NCBI GenBank assembly: GCA_029907715.1
Contig: JARYLI010000003.1
Span: 62,001-126,000 of the forward strand
Origin: Methanothrix sp.
GTDB lineage: Archaea; Halobacteriota; Methanosarcinia; Methanotrichales; Methanotrichaceae
Length of the DNA stretch: 64,000 nucleotides
Direction: 5' to 3'
The position numbers were made by a program, and so were the translations under genes. Position 1 is the first letter of the stretch, and each line of letters begins with the position of its first letter. Positions 17,143-25,919 of this stretch are shown here, piece after piece. The notes beneath the pieces were generated by a model. It was not told the DNA's origin. It did no database searches and worked only from the letters and a program-made list of their open reading frames with translations.

Positions 17143-19668
17143 TCATACAGCCACAGCAGATCTTCTGTAGAAGAGACTCTTGGCCAGCTCTGCCGTGAGA
17201 ACATAGATGGCCACAATCACGATGGTTGCAGTCAGGAAGCTCAGGGGAAGCGGCGTGAAAACGAACAGCCTCCCGAGAGACGTGTAGGGCAGCAGAAATG
17301 TGACCACACCCACCCCCAGGGTTGATGCGACGAGGTATCTGCTGGGCACAGATCTGAAGAAAGGCCGACGTGTGCGTATGACCAGAACGACCATCGAGGC
17401 GGATATAACAGATTCGATGAACCAGCCTGTTCGGAACTGGGCTGTGTTGGCGTGGAGCAGAAACAGAAGCGCTCCGAAGGTCAGATAGTCGAACAGGGAG
17501 CTCAGCAACCCGAATACAGCCATGAAGTCGCGGATGAGCCTTATCGACCAACGCCTGGGCTTAATCAGATATTCCGGATCGACAGAATCGCTGGCTATGG
17601 CCATCTCCGGCAGATCGGTGAGGAGATTTGTCAGGAGCACCTGGACTGGAAGCATCGGGAGAAACGGCAGGAAGAGCGAGAGGAGGGCCATGCTGAACAT
17701 GTTGCCGAAGTTGGCAGATGTCGCCATGAAGACATACTTCATGGTGTTGGCGAACGTCTTTCGACCCGCGACCACACCCCTGACAAGAACGTTCAGATCT
17801 TTTTCCATGAGGACGATATCAGCCGCGTCCTTGGCGATATCCACCGCATTCTCAACAGAGATGCTGATGTCTGAGGCGTGCAGGGCAGATACATCATTGA
17901 TGCCATCTCCCATGTAGCCAACAACATCGCCGTTCCTCCTCAGAGCGAGGATTATCCGCTCCTTTTGGTTCGGCTCGACCTCAGCGAAGATATCAACATC
18001 ACGAACCAGTCTCTGAAGAGCCTCGTCACTGATCCGTCTGAGGTCGCTGCCTGTGAGAACTGTACCCTTTCTCAGGCCGACCTCTTCACCAACGGTTGAT
18101 GCCACAAGTTTGCTGTCCCCTGTGATCATCTTCAGGTTCACGCCAAGGCCTGCGAGGTTTGCCACCGTACCGGCTATGCCCTCCTTTGGGGGATCAAAGA
18201 ATATGAGAAAGCCGAGAAAGGTCATATCGCTCTCGTCATCCTTTGTCACGGATTCTCCAGAAATCTTCCTGCAGGCAAGACCCAGCACCCTGTATCCCTT
18301 GCTGCTGAAATCGCTGAACATCTGCTGTATGTTCTCTTTGACGGGATCGATATCCACGATGCCATCAGAGGTCCGGACTGAGCTGCATATCTCCAGAATG
18401 CTTCTCAGGGCACCCTTGGTGATCAGCAGCTTCTCTCCCTCTCTTGAGACGAGTATGCTCAACCTCTTGCGAACAAAGTCGTAGGGGATTTCGTCCAGCT
18501 TCTTGAAGCCGGATATGTCCGGGTGGCGATAGCTGAGTATGGCCTGATCCATGGGATTTGTGAAGCCGGTTTCGTAGAATGCGTTGAGATATGCGAAGAG
18601 GAAAACATCCTGGTTCTCTCTTCCATCCACATCCAAAGCGGCATGCATCTTCGCTGCGCCTTCGGTGAGCGTTCCGGTTTTGTCGCAGCAGAGTACGTTC
18701 ATGCTGCCGAAGTTCTCTATGGAGGCGAGCCGCTTGACGATCACCCGGACTGCGGCCATCTCCCTCGCTCCGTGTGCCAGGTTAACGCTCACTATCGCCG
18801 GCAGAAGCTGTGGTGTCAGGCCTACTGCAAGAGCAAGGGAGAAGAGAAACGACTCGAGTACAGGCCTATCCAGATAGACATTGATGGCGAAGATCGCCAC
18901 CACAAGCAGCAGTGTGAGCTCCATGAGAAAATACCCAAAGCTCCTGAGGCCCCTCTCGAAGTCCGTCTCTGGCCTTCCGAGCTCCAGATGATGCGATATC
19001 CTGCCGAACTCGGTCCGCCTTCCTGTATGCACCACGATCGCGGTTGCGGTCCCGCTGACGACATTTGTTCCCATGAACAGGCTGTTGCGCCTTTCTGCCA
19101 TGGGTGTGTCCTCAGGCAGGATTTCAGTCGTTTTCTCAACGGGATACGTCTCTCCTGTGAGTGCAGCCTCGTTGACGAAGAGATCTCTGGACTCCAGGAT
19201 GCGGCAGTCTCCTGGAATTATATCTCCTGCTCTGAGAATGATTATGTCCCCTGGCACAACAGACTCAACCGGGATCTCCTTCTTGGAGCCCGCCCTCACG
19301 ACTGTTGCCCTGACCTGAACCATCGCCAGAAGCCTGGCTATTGTGCCTGCAGCAGTTCTCTCCTGCCAGAAACCCAGGATCCCGCTTGCAAAGACTATTG
19401 CCAGTACAAGGCCTGCCTCTAAATTCTGGTGCAGATATAAGGAGAGGAGTGCGGCGAAGACGAGCAGCATGATTATGGGGCTTCTGAACTGGGATAGCAG
19501 AAGAACGAGATCTTTTGGCTGCTTCCGCCGCCTGGGGATATTTGATCCATACCTTCTGAGCCTCTCCCCAGCCTCAGACTCGCTCAGGCCAGCTGGTCCT
19601 GTGGCGAGCTCTTTCATCACAGCCTCTGTGCTGAGCGCCCAGAAAGCAGAAATGTCATCCTGAACCAT
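17143..19668 (-). CDS. mgtA: Magnesium-importing P-type ATPase (MgtA/MgtB-like, type IIIB)
   Basis: An 841-residue P3B-type ATPase of the inner membrane that imports Mg2+ using ATP. Key parts are the actuator TGET (NEAALTGETYPVEK), the phosphorylation site CDKTGTLTEG (about 326-335), the hinge GDGINDVSA (about 588) and ten predicted membrane helices, with PQLLPAIVSVNLAHGA before the phosphorylation site. These are characteristic of MgtA rather than calcium pumps. Such genes are sporadic in archaea and common in bacteria, so acquisition by transfer is possible. No Mg-sensing leader was recognised. Confidence 0.92.
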   Translation of the reverse strand: MVQDDISAFWALSTEAVMKELATGPAGLSESEAGERLRRYGSNIPRRRKQPKDLVLLLSQFRSPIIMLLVFAALLSLYLHQNLEAGLVLAIVFASGILGFWQERTAAGTIARLLAMVQVRATVVRAGSKKEIPVESVVPGDIIILRAGDIIPGDCRILESRDLFVNEAALTGETYPVEKTTEILPEDTPMAERRNSLFMGTNVVSGTATAIVVHTGRRTEFGRISHHLELGRPETDFERGLRSFGYFLMELTLLLVVAIFAINVYLDRPVLESFLFSLALAVGLTPQLLPAIVSVNLAHGAREMAAVRVIVKRLASIENFGSMNVLCCDKTGTLTEGAAKMHAALDVDGRENQDVFLFAYLNAFYETGFTNPMDQAILSYRHPDISGFKKLDEIPYDFVRKRLSILVSREGEKLLITKGALRSILEICSSVRTSDGIVDIDPVKENIQQMFSDFSSKGYRVLGLACRKISGESVTKDDESDMTFLGFLIFFDPPKEGIAGTVANLAGLGVNLKMITGDSKLVASTVGEEVGLRKGTVLTGSDLRRISDEALQRLVRDVDIFAEVEPNQKERIILALRRNGDVVGYMGDGINDVSALHASDISISVENAVDIAKDAADIVLMEKDLNVLVRGVVAGRKTFANTMKYVFMATSANFGNMFSMALLSLFLPFLPMLPVQVLLTNLLTDLPEMAIASDSVDPEYLIKPRRWSIRLIRDFMAVFGLLSSLFDYLTFGALLFLLHANTAQFRTGWFIESVISASMVVLVIRTRRPFFRSVPSRYLVASTLGVGVVTFLLPYTSLGRLFVFTPLPLSFLTATIVIVAIYVLTAELAKSLFYRRSAVAV

Positions 19669-19774
19669 GCGACCATTTCCATCTGTGGTTGATGATCACA
19701 GCACTTTCACGCATGTGCACGCGAACGCATCTTCTCAGGCCGGTACTGACCAGGATGCGGCTGAACTATATACC

Positions 19775-20041
19775 TCACAGCACTGCGAAATGCCCCAGAT
19801 ATGCAGATACCAGCCAGATGGCCATGAGAGCAATGGCCAGAGCCATCAGAATCGCAGCCGTCCTTTGATCAGATCCGATCACCAGGGGAATGGGTCCGAT
19901 CATCACAACCGCTCCTCCCCGGATCTCTCCCCTCCGGTCTGCAGGCGTCTCTCCTCCTTCGTACCCACGCTCAGGCATTACGCTAGCGGCCATCAGAAGC
20001 AGAATCCCCGCAACCATCATTAGAATTCCAAGCAGCAGCAA
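19775..20041 (-). CDS. Small two-helix membrane protein, TIGR00304-like
   Basis: 88 residues with a membrane helix at the N-terminus, a GAVVMIGPIPLVIGSDQR strand-loop and a second helix (AAILMALAIALMAIWLV). The GGGVLLIGPIPIVFGSD-type core marks the TIGR00304/DUF131 family of archaeal membrane proteins of unknown role. It starts 2 nt after the stop of its upstream paralogue, so the pair is a two-gene operon. Confidence 0.8.
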   Translation of the reverse strand: MLLLGILMMVAGILLLMAASVMPERGYEGGETPADRRGEIRGGAVVMIGPIPLVIGSDQRTAAILMALAIALMAIWLVSAYLGHFAVL

Positions 20042-20043
20042 AT

Positions 20044-20259
20044 CTATCTCCTCCAGAGCGCTATTGAGATCAGCATGAGCGCTATCGCGAGAAGCATGGC
20101 TGCGAATGCCATGCCTGGCGTGGATCCGAAGACGATCGGTATTGGGCCTATGAGAAGCACTCCCCCGAACTCGCTCCTTGAAAGATCAGAGGAGAGGAGT
20201 GAGATGATTGTGATGAGTATCCCCATCAGTATCAGAGACCAGCCGATCAGGCGGAGCAT
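20044..20259 (-). CDS. Small two-helix membrane protein, TIGR00304-like (paralogue)
   Basis: 71 residues: helix (LIGWSLILMGILITIISLL), core FGGVLLIGPIPIVFGSTPG, helix. It is a paralogue of the next gene downstream. The frame is open to 20436, but the upstream part only shadows the start of hisS on the other strand. The ATG at 20259 lies about 25 nt behind a TATA box and is leaderless. The function is unknown; the two products may form a heteromer. Confidence 0.8.
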   Translation of the reverse strand: MLRLIGWSLILMGILITIISLLSSDLSRSEFGGVLLIGPIPIVFGSTPGMAFAAMLLAIALMLISIALWRR

Positions 20260-20280
20260 CAATTCACAGTATAGCCGCAA

Positions 20281-20290
20281 GATATAAAGG
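20281..20290 (-). promoter_or_regulatory. TATA box for the small membrane protein pair, near the hisS start
   Basis: The minus strand reads CCTTTATATC about 25 nt before the ATG at 20259. The divergent hisS start is only 23-30 nt away on the other side, so the two promoters overlap and expression may be linked. Confidence 0.5.
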
Positions 20291-20312
20291 CATTTTTGCG
20301 AATCCGTGTGTG

Positions 20313-21662
20313 ATGATCCAGAGACCCAGAGGGACCAGGGACTTCCTGCCTGAGGAGGCCCACAGGAGGCGTGCTGTTCGGGAGAAGATGATAGGTGTGA
20401 TGGAGAGGTGGGGTTACCGCGAGATTGCGACCCCAACCTTCGAGCACCTCGAGCTCTTCACGCTCAAATCAGGTGAGGGGGTCATAGAGGAGATATACAG
20501 CTTCAAGGACAAGGGCGGCCGGGACATCGCCCTCAGGCCGGAGCTCACCGCGCCTGTTATGAGGATGTACGTCAGCGAGCTTCACAGCGCACCAAAGCCA
20601 TTAAGGCTGTACTACTTCGCCAACTGCTTCAGATATGAGAGGCCGCAGAAGGGCAGGTTCAGGGAGTTCTGGCAGCTAGGCTGCGAGCTGATCGGCGGGA
20701 AACGCTCCGACTCAGAGGCTGAGGTCATAGCGATGGCTGACGAGGTCCTGAGGGCGGTTGGAATCGGGGGAGATATCCACATAGGGTATCTGGGACTGAT
20801 GAGATCGATGCTGAAGAAGGTCCCTGAGGCACACAGGCAGAGCATAATGAGGCTCATCGACAAGAAGGAGAGAGATGCGCTCAGGGAGCTGCTCCAGAGC
20901 ATAGGGGCTGAGGATCTCGGTATCATGGAGCTGATCAGTCTCAAGGGGAGGGATGCGCTCGACAGGGCTGAGGAGCTCATCTCTGATATTTCATCTGTTG
21001 AGATCTCAGAAGTCGTAGGGAGTGTTCATTCCCAAATGAAGACATCTGGAGCGAGCGGGGGAGAGGGCGCACGGGCCTCTGCGAGATCCGGCAGGTCTCC
21101 GGAGTCTGAGGTTAAACTGAGCGATTTCAGGGAGATGCTGGAGCTTCTCGATGCATACGGCGTCGAGGCGACAGTAGACTTCGAGATAGTGCGCGGACTC
21201 GAGTACTACACCGGCACGGTCTTCGAGATCTACGCCTCAGGCCTGGGAGCCCAGAACCAGATATGCGGCGGCGGGTCGTACGAGCTCGCAAGTCTGTTTG
21301 GAGGTTCGGAGACGTTCTCCACGGGCTTTGGCATTGGGTTCGACAGGATAATGGAGGTTGTGGGCGAGGTTGATCGACCAAGACCTCCTGTGGTTCTGGC
21401 ATTCACTCCTGATGTGAAGATCGATGCAATTCGGGTAGCGAAGCGTCTCAGGAATGTCTTCCCTGTGATCATCGATGTCATGGGACGGTCTCTGAGCGCT
21501 CAGCTGAAATCCGCATCTGCAATCAACGCCGAGTACGTCATAATCGTCGGAAGAAGGGAGCTCGACTCCGGCAAGCTCGTTCTCAGGAACATGGTTAGCG
21601 GCTCTCAGGAGGAGCTGAGCATCGAGGAGATCGAGGAAAGGCTGAGAAGCGCTTTTGCTTGA
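20313..21662 (+). CDS. hisS: Histidyl-tRNA synthetase
   Basis: Class II synthetase for His. RPRGTRDFLPEE starts the catalytic core, RPELTAPVMRMY and FRYERPQKGRFREFWQLGCE are motif 2, and RGLEYYTGTVFEIY and FSTGFGIGFDRI (motif 3) complete it. The C-terminal anticodon domain is present. Starts are GTG at 20310 or ATG at 20313, giving M(M)IQRPRGTRD; I use the ATG. A Ser/Gly/Ala-rich stretch of about 35 residues near 238-270 interrupts the usual sequence just before the LSDFREMLELL helix and is unlike the rest of the protein. Confidence 0.95.
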   Translation: MIQRPRGTRDFLPEEAHRRRAVREKMIGVMERWGYREIATPTFEHLELFTLKSGEGVIEEIYSFKDKGGRDIALRPELTAPVMRMYVSELHSAPKPLRLYYFANCFRYERPQKGRFREFWQLGCELIGGKRSDSEAEVIAMADEVLRAVGIGGDIHIGYLGLMRSMLKKVPEAHRQSIMRLIDKKERDALRELLQSIGAEDLGIMELISLKGRDALDRAEELISDISSVEISEVVGSVHSQMKTSGASGGEGARASARSGRSPESEVKLSDFREMLELLDAYGVEATVDFEIVRGLEYYTGTVFEIYASGLGAQNQICGGGSYELASLFGGSETFSTGFGIGFDRIMEVVGEVDRPRPPVVLAFTPDVKIDAIRVAKRLRNVFPVIIDVMGRSLSAQLKSASAINAEYVIIVGRRELDSGKLVLRNMVSGSQEELSIEEIEERLRSAFA

Positions 21663-21687
21663 ACCATTACAGCACAAAAATAGGAGA

Positions 21688-21807
21688 TGCTCTTATCCAT
21701 CCGATGACTTGCCCGAAGAAAAGTCGCGCTATGCGCTCCCGCCTGGCGAGATAATGAGTGCGTTCAGCTGCCTGCATGTCCTTCAAGTTGCTGAATACCT
21801 AAGAGCG
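21688..21807 (-). mobile_element. Alpha-type miniature element (diverged)
   Basis: Reverse-oriented alpha copy: GCTCTTATCCATCCGATGAC, then TTGCCC at the left, and CTTCAAGTTGCTGAATACC, then TAAGAGCG at the right. The flanks AATAGGAG and AATAGGGG are a 7/8 match, consistent with a decayed 8-bp target duplication. The rest of the 21663-21997 gap holds nothing recognisable. Confidence 0.75.
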
Positions 21808-21997
21808 AATAGGGGATATCGCATTTCCCAAAATGGTGCCCGGCAGCTCTTCGGCTGTGGCACCATGGGTAACAGGTTAGGGACTGCCTTCGGCTCCACA
21901 GATCTGCTCTCCGGCCAGAGGATCTGCCCTCATGCCCTGAAGTAACCAGGATGGAGGACCTCCAGCTCCGCCGGCTGGGAAAAAGTGGGAGAGAGGA

Positions 21998-23047
21998 TTA
22001 ACCTTCACGCCTGAAGTATCTCGGAGCAGTCTCCAGCGCCCTGGCGATCAGCTCCGCTCCTTTATCGAGATCCTCCAGGCTCAGGACCTCCACAGGCGAG
22101 TGGATGTACCTGGTGGCAATGCTCACAACTCCTGTTTTCACACCCTCTCTTGTGAGCTGGATCGCGGTCGCATCCGTCGTTCCTCCACCAGAGACATCGA
22201 GCTGTACGGGTATGCTGAACTGCTCAGCGGTCTCCTGGAGCCAGTCGAGAACATCTTGATCTGCTATCAGCCCGCGTCCGGATGCGTCCACAACTGTTAT
22301 GACCGGCCCCTTCCCCATCTCGAGAGCAGAATCCTTTTTCTCTATACCAGGATGGTCTCCCGGGATTGTCGTGTCTGTGACTATCGCAAGATCGGGCTTG
22401 ATGCCAAACGCGCATGTCTTCGCACCCTTCAGGCCAACCTCCTCCATCACCGTGCTGACTGCATACACTGTGCACTCGGTCCTGGTTCTCTTCATAGCCT
22501 CTATCATCATCGCCACACCGGCACGGTTGTCAAAAGCCTTTCCTGTGACCCTGTCACCTCTGAGTGGAACAAATGATCTGTCGATGGTTATCGGCACGCC
22601 AGGAATGATCCCCATCTCCCTCGCTTCGTTCTGGTCCCTCGCCCCGACATCTATGAACATATCCCTGGAATCGACAGGCTTCTTCCTGTCCTCCTCCTTC
22701 ATCACATGCGGAGGTTTGGAGCCTATGACGCCGAAAACAGGACCATTCTTTGTGTGAAGTATCACCCTCTGGTTCAGAAGCGTCTGGTCGAACCACCCAC
22801 CGATCTTCACGAAGTAAACAAATCCCTTCTCATCGACAAACTTGACCATCAGGCCGATCTCATCGGCGTGTGCGGCGATCATCACCGAGGGCCTTTTGCC
22901 CCTCCTGGTAGCTACCAGGTTGCCCAGCGTATCTGTATGAACTTCATCGACGTGGGGAGAGATCTCATCTCTTATGATCTGCATCACACTCCCCTCTCTC
23001 CCCGCGATTCCATGGGCATTGCTGAGCCTCTCAAGCAAAGATCTCAT
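21998..23047 (-). CDS. M42 family metallopeptidase (FrvX/TET-like aminopeptidase)
   Basis: A 349-residue cytosolic di-zinc aminopeptidase of the M42 family, whose members form dodecameric TET shells that degrade peptides. Metal and catalytic residues are in place: AAHADEIGL (His60, Asp62), GKAFDNRAG, MEEVGLKGA, VTDTTIPGD and RYIHSPVEVLS. GGAGG lies 7 nt before the ATG. It sits 14 nt downstream of the mptG fusion gene in the same direction, so they are likely co-transcribed, although no functional link is obvious. Confidence 0.9.
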   Translation of the reverse strand: MRSLLERLSNAHGIAGREGSVMQIIRDEISPHVDEVHTDTLGNLVATRRGKRPSVMIAAHADEIGLMVKFVDEKGFVYFVKIGGWFDQTLLNQRVILHTKNGPVFGVIGSKPPHVMKEEDRKKPVDSRDMFIDVGARDQNEAREMGIIPGVPITIDRSFVPLRGDRVTGKAFDNRAGVAMMIEAMKRTRTECTVYAVSTVMEEVGLKGAKTCAFGIKPDLAIVTDTTIPGDHPGIEKKDSALEMGKGPVITVVDASGRGLIADQDVLDWLQETAEQFSIPVQLDVSGGGTTDATAIQLTREGVKTGVVSIATRYIHSPVEVLSLEDLDKGAELIARALETAPRYFRREG

Positions 23048-23061
23048 CTCAAATCCTCCTT

Positions 23062-24597
23062 CTACGCGGTTCTTATCCTGGCCCCCTGGTTCCTCGATCT
23101 TGTTATAATAACCTCTCCGCCGACATCGCCCATAACATCACGGGCCGCGGACTCTATCTCCCTGGTGTTCGTGTCTGTTATCGCGTAAACTGTGGGGCCG
23201 AATGAGCTCAGGCCAGCGCATGCAGCTCCAGCCGAGACCATCTCCTGCATCAGCATCTTGACCATCGGATGCTGCAGCTCGACCTCAACACGTTTGAAGC
23301 CCAGCTGCTGTATCCTGTTAACAGCCATCCCAAAGGTATCGAGGTCCTCCTCAATAACAGATGGCATCATCCTGACCATTATCTGGTAGCACAGCTCCTG
23401 GACCTCTGAGAGCGGGACAGGGCAGTACTCCCTGAATATATCGACCTCGCGCTGGCCGTATGCGCCCTTCTCTATGTTCGGCACAGCAAGCACTATCCTC
23501 CAGCTCTCAGGAAAGTCGTGGCGCGCGATCACGGGCGGTGGTCTGACCCCAGCACTGGCGGAGGACGGCCTGAAGTCGGACTTCTCCCTGCCCGGGCCGA
23601 ATGTGTGCCCGCCGTCCACTATAAACCCGCCCATCTCAAATGCCGCGACCCCTATCCCGCTGGTCCCGCCGCGACTGACTGCAGATGCTATCTCCCTGAT
23701 GTTCGCCTTATGCCCGTAAAGCTCGCAGAGCGTCTTTCCAACAGCCACAGCAAGCTGTGTACCGCTGCCGAGCCCCACATGCGTCCTGTAGCAGCTTCTG
23801 ACAGATATGCGCGCTCCTCCCAGTCCGAATCTCTCGGCGACCTTTTTCGCTGCGTCCAGCGCCCTCTCAGCCTGCGTCCCCTCCACAGAGAGCTCCCTGT
23901 CGATCTCGCCCTCCACGACTATGTTCGGCTTATCTAGCGCAATTCCCACACCACCATCGACCCGCCCGGCCTCGCCGCAGAGGTCTGTGAGCGTCATGTG
24001 GATCCTTGCAGGCGTCTCTACGATCACCCTTCGCGTGTCCTGGAACATGTTGTAGGGGAACGTCTCCCTTATGGCGATCAGCGGCTCGCCCTTTCTTATG
24101 ATCTTGTACCTTCTGGAGAGCATCAGCTCCCTGGGAAAGATGTTGAAGAGCTGGCTCATCCTCTCGTCCGCCTGCTCGCACTCTGTCTTTGTTATATCTC
24201 TGCGTGACTCTATGCGGTGCTTGTGGAGTATCTGGCCTATCGGGATGTCCGCGCGCATCAGGTCGTTCCTGAACCCGGGCTCCAGCCGCTTCAGTGGGGT
24301 GTATGAGACCGCATGTATCAGCGTCTCGCCGGTGCGGACGTTCTTAAGCCTGACAACACGGTAGTTGACGTCCTCTCCAGCCTCTATGTTGAGCTCTCTG
24401 GCGACATCCTCAGTCGCCGGCACCACCCTCTGTTCCAGCGTCTCGATCCCCACAGGCTCGCCTGTGATCACCTCCAGCAGGCTCGTCACAGAGCCATCGG
24501 TCCCCAGAAGCATCTTCTGTACAGGACTGAGCCTGCCAACGATCCTCTCGAGCTTCGCTATCTCCTGGGCCACAGGAAAGGCAAAGGTCATGTTCAT
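23062..24597 (-). CDS. mptG: Chorismate lyase-like (DUF98) domain fused to beta-RFA-P synthase (MptG)
   Basis: Two enzymes in one 511-residue chain. Residues 1 to about 185 match the DUF98/chorismate pyruvate-lyase family (LLGTDGSVTSLLE at 30-42, VSYTPLKRLE, IGQILHKHRIESRRDI, IAIRETFP). From about 190 the GHMP-kinase-fold beta-ribofuranosylaminobenzene 5'-phosphate synthase begins (VETPARIHMTL, GLGSGTQLAVAVGKTL at 275-290, GGTSGIGVAAFE and a C-terminal GAACAGLSSFGPTVYAI). MptG makes the first committed intermediate of methanopterin from PRPP and a benzoate; 4-hydroxybenzoate is the product expected of a chorismate lyase. The fusion therefore joins substrate supply and use. ATG 24597 or 24591 can serve as start. 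Confidence 0.88.
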   Translation of the reverse strand: MNMTFAFPVAQEIAKLERIVGRLSPVQKMLLGTDGSVTSLLEVITGEPVGIETLEQRVVPATEDVARELNIEAGEDVNYRVVRLKNVRTGETLIHAVSYTPLKRLEPGFRNDLMRADIPIGQILHKHRIESRRDITKTECEQADERMSQLFNIFPRELMLSRRYKIIRKGEPLIAIRETFPYNMFQDTRRVIVETPARIHMTLTDLCGEAGRVDGGVGIALDKPNIVVEGEIDRELSVEGTQAERALDAAKKVAERFGLGGARISVRSCYRTHVGLGSGTQLAVAVGKTLCELYGHKANIREIASAVSRGGTSGIGVAAFEMGGFIVDGGHTFGPGREKSDFRPSSASAGVRPPPVIARHDFPESWRIVLAVPNIEKGAYGQREVDIFREYCPVPLSEVQELCYQIMVRMMPSVIEEDLDTFGMAVNRIQQLGFKRVEVELQHPMVKMLMQEMVSAGAACAGLSSFGPTVYAITDTNTREIESAARDVMGDVGGEVIITRSRNQGARIRTA

Positions 24598-24659
24598 GAA
24601 TCTGAGAGAATAGAATAAAGTTTTTCCCTTCCTGGACCCTGGCTGGATGGGGCATTGAG

Positions 24660-25919
24660 ATGATGAGTTCGAGACTCCCGGGATTTTACAAGCTGCCTCC
24701 TGATGAGCGGCTTGAAAAGATCGTCGAGGCCTGCGGTGATGCTGAGATAAAGGAGATGGTAAAGAGCGGTCTGAGCCTGGAACAGGCAGATAAGATGGTG
24801 GAGAATGTGATCGGCCTCTTCCAGGTTCCGCTAGGGATCGCTACAAACTTCATAATAGACGGGCGTGAGGTGCTGGTGCCAATGGCCACAGAGGAGCCAT
24901 CGGTCATAGCAGCGGCCAGCAATGGCGCCAGGATGGCGCGCGATGGCGGCGGATTCTTCACCAGCTCAACAGGACCTGTGATGAGAGCACAGATACAGGC
25001 TGTTGATCTGAAGGATCCATATGGAGCAAGGTGCAGGATCCTGGAGCACGCATCCGAGATGTTGAGAGCTGCAAATGAGGTCGACCCGATGCTTGTCAGG
25101 CTCGGCGGCGGGGCCGTGGGCCTTGAGGTGCATGTCATCGATTCCAGAGCCGGCCCTATGGTTGTCACGCATCTGCTTGTCGACTGCAGGGATGCGATGG
25201 GCGCGAACGCTGTGAACACAATGGCAGAGGCTGTGGCCCCTGAGATCGAGCGTCTGACAGGCGGAAGGGTTCACCTTCGGATAATCTCGAACCTCGCGGA
25301 CATGCGTCTCGCCCGGGCGCGGGCGGTTTTCAGGGCAGATGCAATAGGTGGGGCAGAGGTGGTCTCTGCGGTCTTCAAGGCCGCAGCGCTCGCCGAGGTC
25401 GATCCGTACAGGGCTGCCACGCACAACAAGGGGATCATGAACGGGGTTACAGCTGTTGTTCTTGCGACAGGCAATGATACCCGCGCTGTCGAGGCTGGAG
25501 CGCATGCATATGCAGCCAGATCCGGGCAGTACTCGTCCCTCTCCAGATACGAGATCGATGACAACGGAGATCTCGTTGGCACAATAGAGCTTCCTGTGGC
25601 GGTTGGCCTTGTGGGCGGGGCCACTCGGGTGCACCCCGTGGCCAGGGCGGCTGTGAGGATACTGGGCGTGAGATCGGCGGATGAGCTGAGCAGGGTGATG
25701 GCAGCTGTCGGCCTCGCCCAGAACTTTGCAGCGCTCAGGGCGCTTGCCACCGAGGGCATCCAGCGGGGGCACATGTCGTTGCATGCGAGAAACATCGCGC
25801 TCCAGGCCGGAGCAAAGGGGGAGCTGGTGGAGATCATCGCGGAGAGGATGGCATCCGAACGGAGGATAAACATAGAGCGAGCGTCTGAGCTTCTCAGAGA
25901 GCTGGGTGGTTCCTCTTGA
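24660..25919 (+). CDS. hmgA: Hydroxymethylglutaryl-CoA reductase, class II
   Basis: Reduces HMG-CoA to mevalonate, the entry to isoprenoid (archaeal lipid) synthesis. The SSRLPGFYKLPPDERL start, ATEEPSVIAAASNGA (catalytic Glu about residue 79), NKGIMNG (Lys) and GHMSLHARN (His, about 370-377) are those of class II enzymes such as Archaeoglobus and Pseudomonas mevalonii, not the class I type of most archaea. It is 419 residues with ATG ATG at 24660/24663. It is divergent from the mptG fusion across 62 nt, and its stop overlaps pheA (TTGA). Confidence 0.92.
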   Translation: MMSSRLPGFYKLPPDERLEKIVEACGDAEIKEMVKSGLSLEQADKMVENVIGLFQVPLGIATNFIIDGREVLVPMATEEPSVIAAASNGARMARDGGGFFTSSTGPVMRAQIQAVDLKDPYGARCRILEHASEMLRAANEVDPMLVRLGGGAVGLEVHVIDSRAGPMVVTHLLVDCRDAMGANAVNTMAEAVAPEIERLTGGRVHLRIISNLADMRLARARAVFRADAIGGAEVVSAVFKAAALAEVDPYRAATHNKGIMNGVTAVVLATGNDTRAVEAGAHAYAARSGQYSSLSRYEIDDNGDLVGTIELPVAVGLVGGATRVHPVARAAVRILGVRSADELSRVMAAVGLAQNFAALRALATEGIQRGHMSLHARNIALQAGAKGELVEIIAERMASERRINIERASELLRELGGSS

